Shown piece after piece: positions 11,850 to 23,790 of a stretch of 64,000 bases of DNA. The notes beneath the pieces were generated by a model that worked only from the letters and a program-made list of their open reading frames with translations, was not told the DNA's origin and searched no databases. The DNA is from Neckera pumila (Eukaryota > Streptophyta > Bryopsida > Hypnales > Neckeraceae), in the NCBI GenBank assembly GCA_963969595.1, contig OZ018411.1, forward strand, positions 11,348,501 through 11,412,500, in the 5' to 3' direction. Made by a program: the position numbers and the translations under genes. Every line of letters starts with the position of its first letter. Positions within the stretch are counted from its first letter, which is position 1.

Positions 11850-12759
11850 TTAACCCCTGAAAGCCCATTATCCCTTCAGGGAACAAATGCATTTTCAGGC
11901 AGGTACCTACAGGCTGAAGTTTTCTCCTGATTTTTTGAAACTTTTTTGGAAGGTAGAAAAGCTGATTAGCTTCATGGGAATATAAATTTTTTCATAATCA
12001 GTGCCCGGGAACAAAAGTTATGATCAAATAAGCTCAAAACAAGGGACGGCGGGCAACAAAAAAACTTTGCACTTTTTTTTTTTTAAAGTTTTTTTTCTCA
12101 TAGATTATATTTTTGTCTATCTAAAAAGATTTGATTCATTTCATTTGGATTTCTTATGAGAAAGCTATGGACATTCTTGTTTTTTGGGCAATTACAGCAT
12201 CCTTTTGAAAAAAATAACTTGTAGGATTCATTTCTGAATGCAATTTTTCAAATTTTTTTTTCTTGCATGGTTTATTTTACTTGCAAAAAAAATCTCACCA
12301 TTGGGATTAGTGCATTTTAATTCCATCTAAAATATATGAATATTTTAGATTTTCCTTCTATCTCGTACCTACTTCTGCTTAACAATTTTTTTAATAATGA
12401 AAATTAAGTTTTTTTGAGTTTTTTTTTGGTAGATTGTCAACTTAATTCTCCACTATAAACATTTAAAGCTCAAAACTCTGTAGTGTAAAAATTTTAAGTT
12501 AAAAATGTTCAAAGTCAAAAAATCCAGTCCTACAATGTGCTGAAAAATTTGTTTTTTTCACTTTAAACGTAGATATCTTGCAATTTGTGTAGTCAAAAAT
12601 TTTGAAATTCTTTCCATATATTCACATACTAGTTAGGTGTAAGATCCTATGTTTAGATGTTAAAAAAAAACATTTTTAATTTTTTTCACTCTTTGCTAAA
12701 AAAATGGCAGTTTTGGGTGTTTTTTGGCAGAAAAAAGGCCTTGGGCCTTTAGGGTTTAA
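11850..12759 (+). mobile_element. TTAA-flanked ~0.9 kb element, copy 2, nested in copia A
   Basis: The element body is 11854-12755 (902 bp), flanked by TTAA at 11850-11853 and 12756-12759. The left end is CCCCTGAAAGCCCATT and the right end GGGCCTTTAGGGT. It is inserted between the GAG-pre-integrase and integrase zinc-finger coding regions: with one TTAA removed, the pol frame runs straight across the junction. This shows TTAA is duplicated at the target rather than being part of the element. The body aligns with the copy at 1991-2896. Confidence 0.88.
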
Positions 12760-14024
12760 TAAGAATGAAATGAACTTTTGTGAATCATGCACTATTGGAA
12801 AAAAACACAAGTAGAAAATTCCTAAGAGTAGTGAAAGAAGAACTACTAATCTATTAGAACTCATTCACTCTGATATATGTGGTCCAATGCAAGTTGGAAA
12901 ACATTTGAGTTTCAAATATTTTATAACTAGTTATAGATGATTTATCTAGATATTGTTTTGTTTATCTAATGAAACATAAATCAAAGGCATTTGACAAATT
13001 CATACATTATAAGAATTTTGTAGAGAAACAAACAAACTATCAAATTAAAATCCTAAAGTTTGATCGTGGAGGTGAATACTCATCTAATTAATATGAATTT
13101 AAACCATTTTTCTTAAAGAAGGAATTAAGATAGAATATACAACAAGCTATACACCCCAACAACATGGTGTATCCAAAAAGGAAAATAGAACATTTATAGG
13201 CACAATATTAACTATGCTATCCTATGCAAAATTACCTAAAGCATATTGAAGAGAAGCTCTCTTAACAACAAATTATTTGCAAAACAGAAGTCCAACATAT
13301 CTTCTTTAAAAATACTTTAGGTAAGTATAGATAAAACTCCATTTGAATATGGTTTGGAACACAACCCAACTTATCTTATTTAAGAATATTTGGAAGTGCA
13401 GCTCATGTACTTGTTCAAAAGGAAGTTAGAAGAAGGTTAGACTCTCAATCAATAAAAGCAATTTTACTAGGCTATTGCAAAGAATGAAAAGCTTATCGTC
13501 TGTTGAATATAAAAAAGCATAAAATTATCATATCACGAGATGTGATTTTTAGTGAAGCACTTCACAATTCTCAAATCATTTTTGAAGACTATGAAGAAGA
13601 AGACAAATTATTGGATCCTCATTTACTTACAACTCCCCCTATTATTTCAACCCATCAGTCATCCAACATGGTAGAGATGCCATCAAATATTCCAAATCAG
13701 CAGCAAGAGCCCCTGCCACCTCAACAACTTGAAGTTACTTCAAGTTATACAAAAGGTCCACAAAATATGCCTTTGCACAATAATGTTTTAGAACAATTTT
13801 CACAATTATCCGTAGAGGATCATAATCAAAATATATATCATGAGGAGATAGAAGTCACTTCTAAATCTCAAGAAAGTAATCCTACTCCTACTTCACTAAG
13901 ACCAAGAAGAAATGTCAAGCCAACAAAAAGATATCTTGAATACATTCAAAATCAAAACTCATCAAAAAGAAGTAAGCCTTGTCATACTCATAGATCACAT
14001 CAAGCAAATATGGTTAATACGTAG
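12757..14024 (+). pseudogene. Copia A integrase
   Basis: The sequence resumes with the zinc-binding finger segment NEMNFCESCTIGKKH, then LLELIHSDICGPMQVGKHLS, the core region with YTPQQHGVSKKENRT, and the downstream LLGYCK-type segment. From 13503 a 173-codon open stretch covers HKIIISRDVIFSE and a Pro/Ser/Gln-rich linker ending RPRRNVKPTKRYLEY before reverse transcriptase. Stops and frameshifts are frequent between 12800 and 13500. Intact integrase would insert the cDNA into the host chromosome. Confidence 0.85.
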
Positions 14025-14850
14025 CTCCAAATACTATTCAAGAAGCTTTATCTAGGCCAGATAGTAAAGAATGGCAAGCTACAATTATAGAGAAAAATAA
14101 AACTTGGATACTTACAACTTTGCCTCCTAATCAAAAATCCATCATTTCTAAGTGGATTTTTAAAATTAAAACTCATGCTAATGGAACAATTGATAAATAC
14201 AAAGCCTAATTAGTTGCAAAAGGTTTTACACAAATTCAAGGTGTTGATTATTATGAGACCTTTTTGCATGTTGTTAAGCTCAATTCAATCAAACTTTTAT
14301 TAGCATTAGCTACACAATTTGACTTAGAAATACATCAATTAGATGTTAAAACTGCATTTTTAAATGGATATAATAAAGAAGATATATATATATATATATG
14401 TCTCTACATGAAGGACTAACAACAAATCTCAATCTAGTATGTAAATTAATTAAGTCATTATATGGACTTAAACAATCCTCTAGAGCTTGGTACATAAGAT
14501 TTGATACTTATCTAATTCTTCAAGGTTATCAAAGATTAGAGGCTGACGCTAACAAATATATCAAAAAAGATAATAATGCGGGATTTGTTATTATCACAGT
14601 ATATGTTGATGATTGTTTAGTAATAAGTAATAAACTCAGCTTTATTCAAAATATCAAAAATATTCTTCAAAATGAATTTGAAATGACAGATGAAGGAGAT
14701 ATTCATATACTTGGTAATGTTGTTCTTAGAAATCGCAAAGAACATTGGATTATTTTACATCAACAACTATATTTAACATCAAAATTTGAAGAATACAATA
14801 TGTTCAATTGTAATTCTTTAAGTACACCTATGCCATCTTATGTATGACTA
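14025..14850 (+). pseudogene. Copia A reverse transcriptase
   Basis: The domain starts around KEWQATIIEKNKTW, passes through KWIFKIKTHANGTIDKYKA, DVKTAFLNGY, and then SLYGLKQSSRAWYIRF and the catalytic VYVDDCLVIS, ending SLSTPMPSYV. It has an in-frame stop after YKA and a TA microsatellite (about 14383-14399) that replaces the usual EEIYM region and disturbs the frame. The active-site YVDD itself is intact. Confidence 0.9.
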
Positions 14851-14916
14851 AGTAAAGCTGATTCATCTCTTCCTTAAGCAGTTAATGATTTTATAGCTAA
14901 TTATCCTTATTTTTAA

Positions 14917-15540
14917 ATGGTGGGCAGCCTTATGCATGCTCATGTGAATTCACGACCAGATTGTGCTTACACAATTAGTACTCTAGCTCAATACCTTTCT
15001 AATTCCAGATTAGTATATATTCAAACTCTCAAACGAACAATGAGATATATTAAAGGCACATTAAATTTTAGCATCAATTATCAAAAATCACTTCAAGGAG
15101 ACATTCTCCATGGTTTTTCAAAAGTTGATTGGACTAGAAATAAAGACACAAGATGTTCAATGTCTGGTTATTGTTTTTTACTAGCACAAGGAGTCATTTC
15201 TTGGGAAAGTAAAAAGCAGCATAGTGTTGCATTATCTTCTACTGAGTCAAAATATATGGCTTTAGCCAAAGCTACAACTATTGCTATTTGGTTAAGGAAA
15301 TTATTATGTGAATTAGGATTCTTACAATTTGATCCAACAATCATCTATTGTGACAGCCAAAGTGCCATTGCTTTAAGTGGAAATCCTAAATTTCATTCAC
15401 AAAGCAAACATATTGACACTCAGTACCACTTTACTTGTTGCTAAAGAAATTCAATTACAACATGTTTCAATCAATGACATGACTGTTGATATTTTGACTA
15501 AGTCTTTACCAAAAATTAAACATATGCATTGTATGCCAAA
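14917..15540 (+). pseudogene. Copia A RNase H and pol C-terminus
   Basis: GSLMHAHVNSRPDCAYTIS leads into RNase H: DWTRNKDTRCSMSGYCFLL, ISWESKKQHSVALSSTESKY and CDSQSAIALSGNPKFHSQSKHID. A frameshift follows near 15425, after which VTVDILTKSLPK-like and HCMPKLGM sequence is seen in another frame to about 15545. No polypurine tract or 3' LTR matching 9637-9793 could be located after it. Confidence 0.88.
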
Positions 15541-16560
15541 ATTGGGTATGTGTCCAATCCTGATTCTAAAATTCAAGCTTTATGCACCTATGTTAAACCT
15601 TGGACTTCATCCAAACCTTCTCACTTATATGGGAGTCATTCCAAATATTCTATTTATGATTATCACTTTGAGCTGCTTTGGAGTGGGAGATCTCTATTTC
15701 CAATTTATAAACATTCTAAGCCTCTTCAAAGTTCTAAGAGATCTTTATCACAATCCATCAAACAAAATTGGTTGAAGAATTTATTATTTGAAATATTAGA
15801 ATCAACACCAAAACTCAACTATAAAACCAACTAAGGTATACCAAACACTTCCTTGTCAACAATTACAAGCTGGACTAAGAAATAAAAAGTTAACTTCAAA
15901 ATTATCAAACTACAATAATAATATGAGTAGGTATAAACAACTCACCATGAAAAATTGTGACAATATTGTGACTTTCAGCAAAGCCAAGCTCAGCAAATAG
16001 AGATGCCATCTTCATCAAATCAGCATCATCTTGCTAATGAAAGACCTAAAATGAAAGACACTAAAATAAGACATCTAATGAATGATATTAATTATGAGCT
16101 TAATCAGATCATTTATAAAACAAAAATATTAGCTATTTATTTATAACTTAAAAAACAATGGAATGAGCATACCAATGAATATGTCTTAAAACAACAATTT
16201 CAACACAAGATTTTATAATCTCAAAGACAAACAACAGTACAAATTGAATTACCAAGTGATGAAGAAAAATTGATGTGGTCCCATCGTTGCGTAAGAAATT
16301 GCAAATGACAAGGACGTCATTGCTGCTATGAAGGACCGACTCGGCACTACCCAAGTTGACATCTTCAACACGGTGGGCAAGATAGGGCTCAAAAATCCAC
16401 AAATTAGACCAAGTATTCAATTTACTAACAGTAAGTCAAAAAGCCCAGCTAATGTGGAAATGTGGTCCACAGAAAATTCTACAAGCTCTAATACCATGAT
16501 AAAATCCTACAAGCTTCTCATAATAAGAACAATAGGAAGAAGAACATTGCAAAACAAGTG
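15541..16560. other. Junction between two convergent copia elements
   Basis: A frame of about 100 codons (15529-15834, plus) continues after pol with no recognised domain; it may be a decayed extra frame of copia A or chance. At 16270-16420 the plus strand reads KDVIAAMKDRLGTTQVDIFN, protein-like but unidentified and short. The right part is the neighbourhood of a reverse-oriented primer-site-like motif at 16485-16496. Confidence 0.4.
16485..16496 (-). other. Copia-type primer binding site motif (reverse)
   Basis: On the minus strand the sequence is TGGTATTAGAGC, one base from the standard plant copia primer site TGGTATCAGAGC. It would belong to an element whose body lies at lower coordinates, yet no gag is found there. 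It is probably a remnant of a third element or solo LTR fragment. A chance match is possible. Confidence 0.4.
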
Positions 16561-17745
16561 GTAAAGTTGTTCATATTAAACCTTTCAAGTACATCCTCTA
16601 TATATTTTTGTTGACTCAAATAAATTGTCTTCTTGACCCTATCATGTATAATTTGCAAACCTAAACAATAATGAATTTCCCCGTGATCCTTCATCTCAAA
16701 TTGTTGACTCAAGACATGCTTGCTATGAATCAACAATTGAAAATCATCGCTAAATAAAATAGCATCGTCTACATATAAGGCTGAAAGAACATATGACTTT
16801 CCCGCCCTCTTAATGTAGACGTTAGTATCGGCATCACTTTAAATAAAGTATTGAATTTGGATAAGGGAATAATTTATTTTAGTATTCCTAGCTTGTTGGG
16901 CTTGTTTGAGATCGTACAGGCCTTTAGCAAGAAGACACACGAGAAATTCTTGACCTTTAGAAATATATCCTTCTGGTTGATCCATATAAATAATTTCAAC
17001 CAAATCTCCATTTAAAAAAGCCATTTGATGAATTTTCAAATCAAGCAAGGCTCCAATTGCAAAAAGGAGTAGAAGAGAAGTAATTTTAACAATGGGGGAA
17101 AATGTATCATGATAATCTATTCCTTTGACTTAAGAATATCTTTTTGCAATAAGATATTGCTTTATAGCAATCAACTTCTCCATTAGCTTTATACTTAATT
17201 TTAAATAACCACATACACCCAATAGTTTTACGACCAGGTGGCAAGCGGGAAGGGTCTATGTCTTATTTTTAAGTACAGAGCTAAATTCATCAATCATAGC
17301 TTTTTGCCATAGATGAGCGTAGGGACCACTCAAAGTCGCTGTGACAGTTTGTGGTTCCGTACCTTGGTAAGAGAGCAATATTTTGATACAGGTCAAAGAC
17401 TTGAGCGTACGTTGAGACGGGCGTCATTCCCTTGTAGACCTTCTAAGAGGTAATTGTACTCCATCTTCAGGATTAGAGAACTTGGTTTCAGAGTTGTGAA
17501 ACTCTAAGTTGTCTTCATTAAAGCTTTCATGGCCTAATGGGTCTTCATAAGGGACATCTTTTAGATCTTAGTCATTCAAAGTTATATCTCCGTCAACACT
17601 TTGAATTTGATCATTCTCCAATAAAGGCGATTGTAATTCAAAAAATGTGGTGTCTCTTATTTGAAGAACTCCCCTTTGATTTTGAATATTTTTATCAAAA
17701 GTTACATTACGGCTAATAATAACAGACTTTGTATTATGGTTATAT
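16561..17745 (-). pseudogene. Copia B (minus) reverse transcriptase, truncated
   Basis: Reading the minus strand from 17745: NHNTKSVIISRNVTF, a linker, GPYAHLWQKAMIDEFSS, VKGIDYHDTFSPIVKITS, DLKIHQMAFLNGDLVEIIYM, KGLYDLKQAQQARN, LYVDDAILFSDDF and HCLGLQI-like sequence, ending at LERFNMNNFTT near 16561. Several stops and frameshifts occur. RNase H and the 3' LTR are missing, so the copy is truncated in mid-pol next to the junction region. The YVDD motif is visible (LYVDDA). Confidence 0.85.
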
Positions 17746-19259
17746 CAACGACGCTAGAGTATGAGCAAGGAGTGATGAGCGTTGAGCGTTGAGCAATGAA
17801 CTATTAAATTTGAGCACTCATTGCAAGGATTTTTATTAAAAATAGAGATGTCAGAGTAATAAATAGTATTGTCAGACCCAAAAATAATAATGTCAAAAAA
17901 CAAAAATAGAAATAATTAAAAAAAATTGCAAATCAAATAATTATTGTTACAAGCAAAAGTTGCATGAAGAGACATCCATTCATCTATGTACGGATGAACT
18001 TCATCCATGTCATCCATTCTTCATCCATCTAAAAAAACTTCATTTATACACAATAGTATACATCCTAGAAAATAGATTGTAAATTTTTATTTTTTTTAAT
18101 TCAAAAATAAAAATCTACAAAAATCATTAAAATTTGCATTGTTGACCACAAAAACTTTGTTAACTATTTGGAGGCTAGTTTAGTCCTCCTTGAAACCAAA
18201 TAGCACCTTCAAGTTTCATTTGAAGAAATGTAACAACTAATCCTACATTGTAATTTGGTTGTGGTTTAGAGCTCTTTGGAACCAAAGAGTATCATTAAGG
18301 TTCATCTAAAGAAATGAAACAATCAATTCTATAATGGCTTACTAACTTTTTGTGATTTCAAAACCTTTCAATTAAGAACATTGACTTCATAGACCAAATT
18401 TTGACCCTTCATGGGTGCTAATGGGTTGTTTCAAAAAAGACTCTTTGGAATCCAAGGAAGGCTCCTCGGATCCGAGGAGCCCTTCTTGGTGCCAAAGGAC
18501 TCTTGCAAGGAAGGCTCCTTGGAACCCACGGAAGGCTCCTCAAAATCCAAAGAAGGCTCCTCAGATTCCGAAGAGCCCTTCCTTAGTGCCAAAGGGCTCT
18601 TTCAAAAAAGACTTTGGAACCCAAGGAAGGCTCCTCAGATCCGAGGAGCTTTTCTTTGGTGCCAAAGGACTCTCGCAAGGAAGGCTCCTTGGTACCCATA
18701 GAAGGCTTCTCAGAATTTGAAGATAAGAACAACTTCCTTACTATTTATTATTGTCTTCCTATGGGCCTCTTTGGAATGGAGGAGGCTCTTAGGGATCCCT
18801 TGTGAATGTGGTATGTAAGATGATTATTGTCTTCTTAAGAGCCTTCTTAGAACCAAAAAGGCTCTTCGAACCCTACATAAGGTTGGTATGTGTACATACA
18901 ATGTAAACAATTTACATCACTTGCATTTATATCATATAAATTTGCCTTATCCATCTCTAAATTAGATGCTTTATGATGAAATTAACTTCATTTAATATGA
19001 AAAATTCAAGTCTAGATTTTTTTTCATCCACCAACTTTTGTCTACATTCATCTATCATCATCTTCATCCATCCCAAGCAATGAATAAAATGAACGATTTA
19101 CATCCGAAATTAATTTTTTTTCTTAAACGTCATATCTAAATGTAGAATTAATGATAATTTTGAAACCTGAAAAATATATTAAACAAAATTTTTATTGCTC
19201 AAATGCAATTGCTCATTGCTCAATGTTCATTGTTCACTGCTCACACTTTAGCAACCCTG
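17746..19259. mobile_element. 1.5 kb hAT-like insertion inside copia B
   Basis: The ends are imperfect inverted repeats: CAACGACGCTAGAGTATGAGC at 17746-17766 and, at 19239-19259, the complement of CAGGGTTGCTAAAGTGTGAGC (15 of 21 match). Inside each end lie many short TGAGC/GAGCAATGA direct repeats, a subterminal pattern known in hAT elements. No 8 bp target duplication is visible, and about 70 codons of integrase are missing between the two flanks, so the insertion or a later event deleted host DNA. The central part holds a tandem repeat (18432-18720). No transposase was recognised. The superfamily assignment is inference. Confidence 0.55.
18432..18720. repeat. 172 bp tandem repeat with nested GGAAGGCTCCT units and palindromes
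   Basis: Nearly two copies of a ~171 bp unit start at 18432 and 18603 (TCAAAAAAGACTTTGG...). Within each unit GGAAGGCTCCT(C/T) is repeated several times, and a perfect palindrome GCTCCTCGGATCCGAGGAGC sits at 18461-18480, with a near copy around 18632-18651. The stretch is open in two frames because of its repetitive composition; no protein family is recognised and I do not call it a gene. Confidence 0.8.
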
Positions 19260-21109
19260 CTTTGGACCAAAATACATTTGGAAGATTTGCTTGTCTTAAC
19301 ATATTATGAACGCACTCCATAATGGTGCGATTTTTTTGCTCAGCTATTCCATTATGTTCAGGGGTTTATAGAATAGTTGTTTGTCTAACTATGCCATTGT
19401 CTAAACAAAATTTGTGAAAGGCTCCTAACATATACTCACCACTGTTGTCATTCCTTTATGTTTTTATTTTATGTCCTATTTGTAGCTCTATCATAGCTTT
19501 ATATGACTTAAAAGCATCTAGGACCTCCCCTTTAGTTTTTAAAAATGTAACTACACATCTTTATGAGAAGTCATTAATAAATGTCACAAGATATTTAGCA
19601 CCACCATGGAAATAAGTCTGAATGGAACCACATATGTCCGAGTGAACAAGTTCTAAAAGAACAGTAGCTCTCTAGTCGGCCCACTTGGGAAATTTTTGGC
19701 GATGTTGTTTGCCCTCTAAACAACTTTTACATAATGGTGTCTCAAAATTTGGAGACTGAATTTCAAGTCCATGGACTAATCTACCTTTACATATTGATTT
19801 TAATGTATTTGAATTAAGATGACCCAACCTTCTATGCCATAGTTATGCACTGGTAAGGTGGTCTTGACTTATTACATGTGACAAGCTTTATTATAGATAT
19901 TTGAGGTATCTAATTTATATAGGTTACCTTCCCTTTTATCTGAGGTAATAATTATTTTACCCTCTTTGTCCCTTATGTGACATGAATCCGTTGTGAATTC
20001 TATTCTATATCTAGCATTTGCAACACTACTTTTTGATATTAAATTTTTCTTTAAAGCTGGAACATGAAGGACATTTTCAATTGTTTTCACTTCTCCATTA
20101 TTTAAATTAACCTTGACAGTCCCTCGTCCGCCAATATCATGATTCAAATTATCACACAAAGAAACTTTGTCTTTTGTTAAAAGTTTGGTATAGGAAATAA
20201 ACCATTCATAATATGGCATCATATGTTGAGTGGCGCTAGAGTCAAGGTACCAAGTATCACTTGATGTATCTTCAATTGCTAAGGCCATTGTGAATAGTTT
20301 AGCTTTTGAAACACTGTTGACTTGATAACCGGATTTCGCTTTTTCTTGTTGAATGCAAATCCTACAGTCTTTTAGACAATGTTTGGGCTTTCTAGGCCAC
20401 CACAAAAACAATTACCTTTCTTTTTTAAGAAAGAATTTTTATTAGTATCAGTAAATTTTCTTTTTGAAAATCTTTGATTCCCTTTGAATTTTTTTTTGTT
20501 AGAGTACAAAACTTGAGGTTTATCCTCAGTTACTCTACCTTTAGATTTTCTCCATATCTCTTCTTGTAACAAGAGATTGGTAACACTGTCTAGTGTTAAA
20601 TTAGATTGACTACTTATGGATACTACAAGTCCTTCACAAGACTCTAGTAATGTTTCCAAAAGTATGATGGCATTATCTTTATCATTTATACTTGTTCTCG
20701 CACTAGCTAAGTTATCTATTAGTATACAAAAGGTATTGATATGATTTGCCATTGTGTCCTCTTTGGACATTTTCAATGCATATAATTGCTTATTGTAATA
20801 CATCTTGGTTTGAGCATGAACTGTTTCATAAACACTATTTAATGTATCCCAAACTTCCTTTGCAATTTTACATTTATTTACAAGTGAAAGTTGGGAGTCT
20901 TTTAATCCAAGTAAAATATTTGCTCTTGCTTTGCTGTCTTTCTTGTCCCATGTTGTTTGATTTTCCAGTGTTGTCGGGCACACATTGGTGCCGTCCGTAT
21001 GTCCAAACAAATCTTTGTCTAGAAGCACCATCTCTATGCAAATTTCCATGTGTGGAATTCACACCGTCAAATTGATTAATTTGACGTACATCAATGGATG
21101 TTGAAGCCA
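19260..21109 (-). pseudogene. Copia B (minus) gag, protease and integrase
   Basis: Gag starts at 21109 with MASTSIDVRQINQFDGVN, shifts frame near 21050 and continues through KARANILLGLKDSQLSLV, KEVWDTLNSVYE and LLLQEEIWRKS. A degraded zinc knuckle lies around 20400, followed by protease WYLDSSATQHM, in which the canonical DSG is DSS. Next come VLHVPALKKNL, LWHRRLGHL-like sequence, and integrase (LLELVHSDICGSIQ; TPEHNGIAEQKNRTIME), ending at NLPNVFWSK where the 17746-19259 insertion begins. It is a different lineage from copia A, judging by gag and protease sequence. Confidence 0.88.
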
Positions 21110-22909
21110 TGATGGTGTTCTTATTATGTTTCAATTTAATTATCTTGTTGTAAGATTTCTTGAACTTCAAATTCAAAATTCAGATTTTGAACTTGAATTT
21201 CAGTTTCTTGTATTATATTGTTGACTAATAATTCATGATTAGTTTCATTAAAACAAAGTAATGCATTCATAAAGGCTCTGGAAGCATTTTGAATTCTATA
21301 GGTTTGATGAATAAGATGAAAAGACTCTTCAGCCTCTTCACTTGGAAAAACTACAAATTCATCTAAAGAGATTTGAACAAATGCAAATGTGTGATAGTGA
21401 ACACTCTTCATCTACATAGAACAGTCTAACAGTGAACACTCATCATCTAGAAACCAATTGCAATCTACTAAGAGGAACACAATTTTCTCATGTAGACGAA
21501 ATTCGGCCAACAAGATGATAAGACTATATGGAAGCGTGTTATAGTCAAGACCATTCATCTTGAAACCAATTGCAACCTGCTCAAAGGAACACAATCCTCT
21601 CATCGAAGCTCCTACCTAGTTGATTCTTGATGCCTTTTGAAATTGTAGATCTCGGGTAATAGGGACCTTGCATTTTGCTCGACATAGCTTGCTAACTTGC
21701 TTCAAACTAGACATTTAACCTTGGAAAGACGCCGTGGATTGTCAACAAGCTATGTGCATATTGAAGAATGGAAAATTTTCATCCAATTTTTTGTGTGCAC
21801 TTTTATTGATGCTATAGTCACATCATTGAGTTAAATTCAAGATATTTTATTCTTTGTTGATTTTATATGGGTAGTTTTTCAAAAAAATAGTACACTATTC
21901 AATGTAAAGATGTTAAGAAAATTAGAAGATCCATTCCTCACTTAGACCTTTCCCACAAAGTCAGTTCTCTGGCCACCAAAGTAAAAACTAACTATATATT
22001 TTGAAAGTTGAGAAAAGAGGAAGTAATGTATTAAAATTAAAGGTATAGGCAAGTATTCTACCATCTTTTTAACCCCACCAAACACTATTTTGCCCCTATA
22101 AGTTCCAAGGAATGTGCCATGTTCATCAACATCCAACAATATTGATTTGACTCTAGATCGCTCTTTAAAACTTGAAATTGCCTCAAATCAAACAAGAATC
22201 TTGTAGATTGCAAATGGATTAGTATCAAATTGGTAGTACTAGATAGGTGGTGGATTTAAAACAACTTTTGGATTCTTCTAACGGTGATTTTAATTTATAA
22301 TTTTTCTTTGTTTGATATCCAAAATTTAATAGCTTTTGTCTTTCTTTCATAGTTTTCAAAATATGTAGATAGTTGTAATATTTGGTAAAGTATTGACTTT
22401 GTGAGGAAGCATTTCAATGAGGAATGGATGTTTTTGTCTCCAACTCTATCTCAATACTTTGAGCTTTTTTTCTTCAATTGCTAAAGGACCAAGGAGTCTT
22501 TGTGGTGGTGTTTGGGGGAAGAACTTGGGGAGAATTTGTTGACTTCTTAATCTGAATTTTTGCATGAAATTTTAGGATGGATGCTAGTCATCCTAATCTA
22601 CGTGTAGACTAGTTTTGTTTCACATCATTTTGATAAATATTGCAAAAATTAGAACAATTATTTTTATTTCAATATCAAAGCAGTTATCTAAAAATATATT
22701 CTAAGAAAATAGGGTTAATTTCATTGGATTTTATAGATAGATTTATAACTATTCAAAAACATTTAAACCATTCAATTCCAAATAATGGCATGAAAGTTAT
22801 TTTGGATTTAATTTTGAGAATTTTCAAATAAAAAAAATTAAAGATAACAATCAATTACTAGAGCATTATCACCATTTGGATTACAATTCTCAATTTCTTG
22901 TAAAAGTTA
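21110..22909. other. Copia B leader and gene-free DNA
   Basis: The first 500 bp upstream of copia B gag contain a direct repeat of roughly 48 bp (around 21450-21495 and 21555-21600, sharing AACCAATTGCAA and the phrase GAACACAAT..TCTCAT). No LTR or primer site could be defined. From 21700 on the DNA is AT-rich with nothing recognised. Confidence 0.45.
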
Positions 22910-23790
22910 TTAACCCCTAAAGGACCAAGTGGCCATTCAAAGTACGCAAGAAATCTTGGGTAGGTTCCGGACTATGAAGTTGTTTTTAGTCGGATGTTCA
23001 TGAAATTTGGATACAATGTGTAAACATGTACTTCCTTGGTGAAAAACTGTTTTTTTAATTCGGTGCCTAAATAAAAAGTTATAATGCCTTGAACTTTTAG
23101 AGCAACTCAGGCAATTTGAAAATCTTTTGGGAATCTTTTGCAAAAAAACTCATCAACTTTTGAAATTTGACATGCATGTAACTAATAAAATATGGCATAT
23201 AACTCTCCAAAAAAACAAATTTTAGTTCTCAAATCACATTTTTAAAGGAGTCAAACTTTATTAGCTAAGTTGGGGCGGTTTCAAGAAAAAACATTTTCTT
23301 CTAACTTCAAGTCCTATTATCTTGCAATTTGTGTAGTCAAAATTCTTGAAATTTTTTCCACATACTCCAAATGTTTTTTTCTAACTCTTCACCATTTGGA
23401 TTTCAAATAAAAAAAAATTCTCATTGCACAAGAAAGCATCAAAAAATGACTAGTGTATTGCCAATTCATTTAACCTCTTTGCACTGCAGGGTGATTTAGT
23501 ATAAGCTAGACATCTTTGTTGCTTCTTAAATTTTCATGAGTAAAGCCAACATCATGCACAATTGAACGGTCACAAAATCCTCATTTTTGTGTAGAGCAAA
23601 AAATTTTATTCCAAGAGGGCCCAAAGTTTGCTGACCCTATTTCGCAAGAATGAAAAAGTTTTTTCACTTCAAACATTATAATCTTTCAATTCACGCGGTC
23701 AAATGGGCTGAAATTTCAGTTTTAAATAACATACTAAATAATCGCAGTTTTTGACAATATCTCTTTGAAAAAAAACCTCTTGTTCTATAT
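22910..23790 (+). mobile_element. TTAA-type element, copy 3, right end unclear
   Basis: TTAACCCCTAAAGGACCAAG starts at 22910. About 400 bp further (23310-23370) the body shares the motif ATCTTGCAATTTGTGTAGTCAAAATT with copies 1 and 2. No CTTTAGGGGTTAA end was found, so the copy is truncated or rearranged; the right limit given is only where similarity fades. Confidence 0.5.

Noticed and set aside
15529..15834. Possible env-like third frame after copia A pol
   Set aside because: No membrane segment or family motif; it overlaps the end of RNase H in another frame and is probably a remnant or chance.
18411..18805. Open frames of 63-101 codons on the plus strand
   Set aside because: They follow the 172 bp tandem repeat; two frames are open at once and the peptides merely repeat EGSSD/KAPQ-type blocks.
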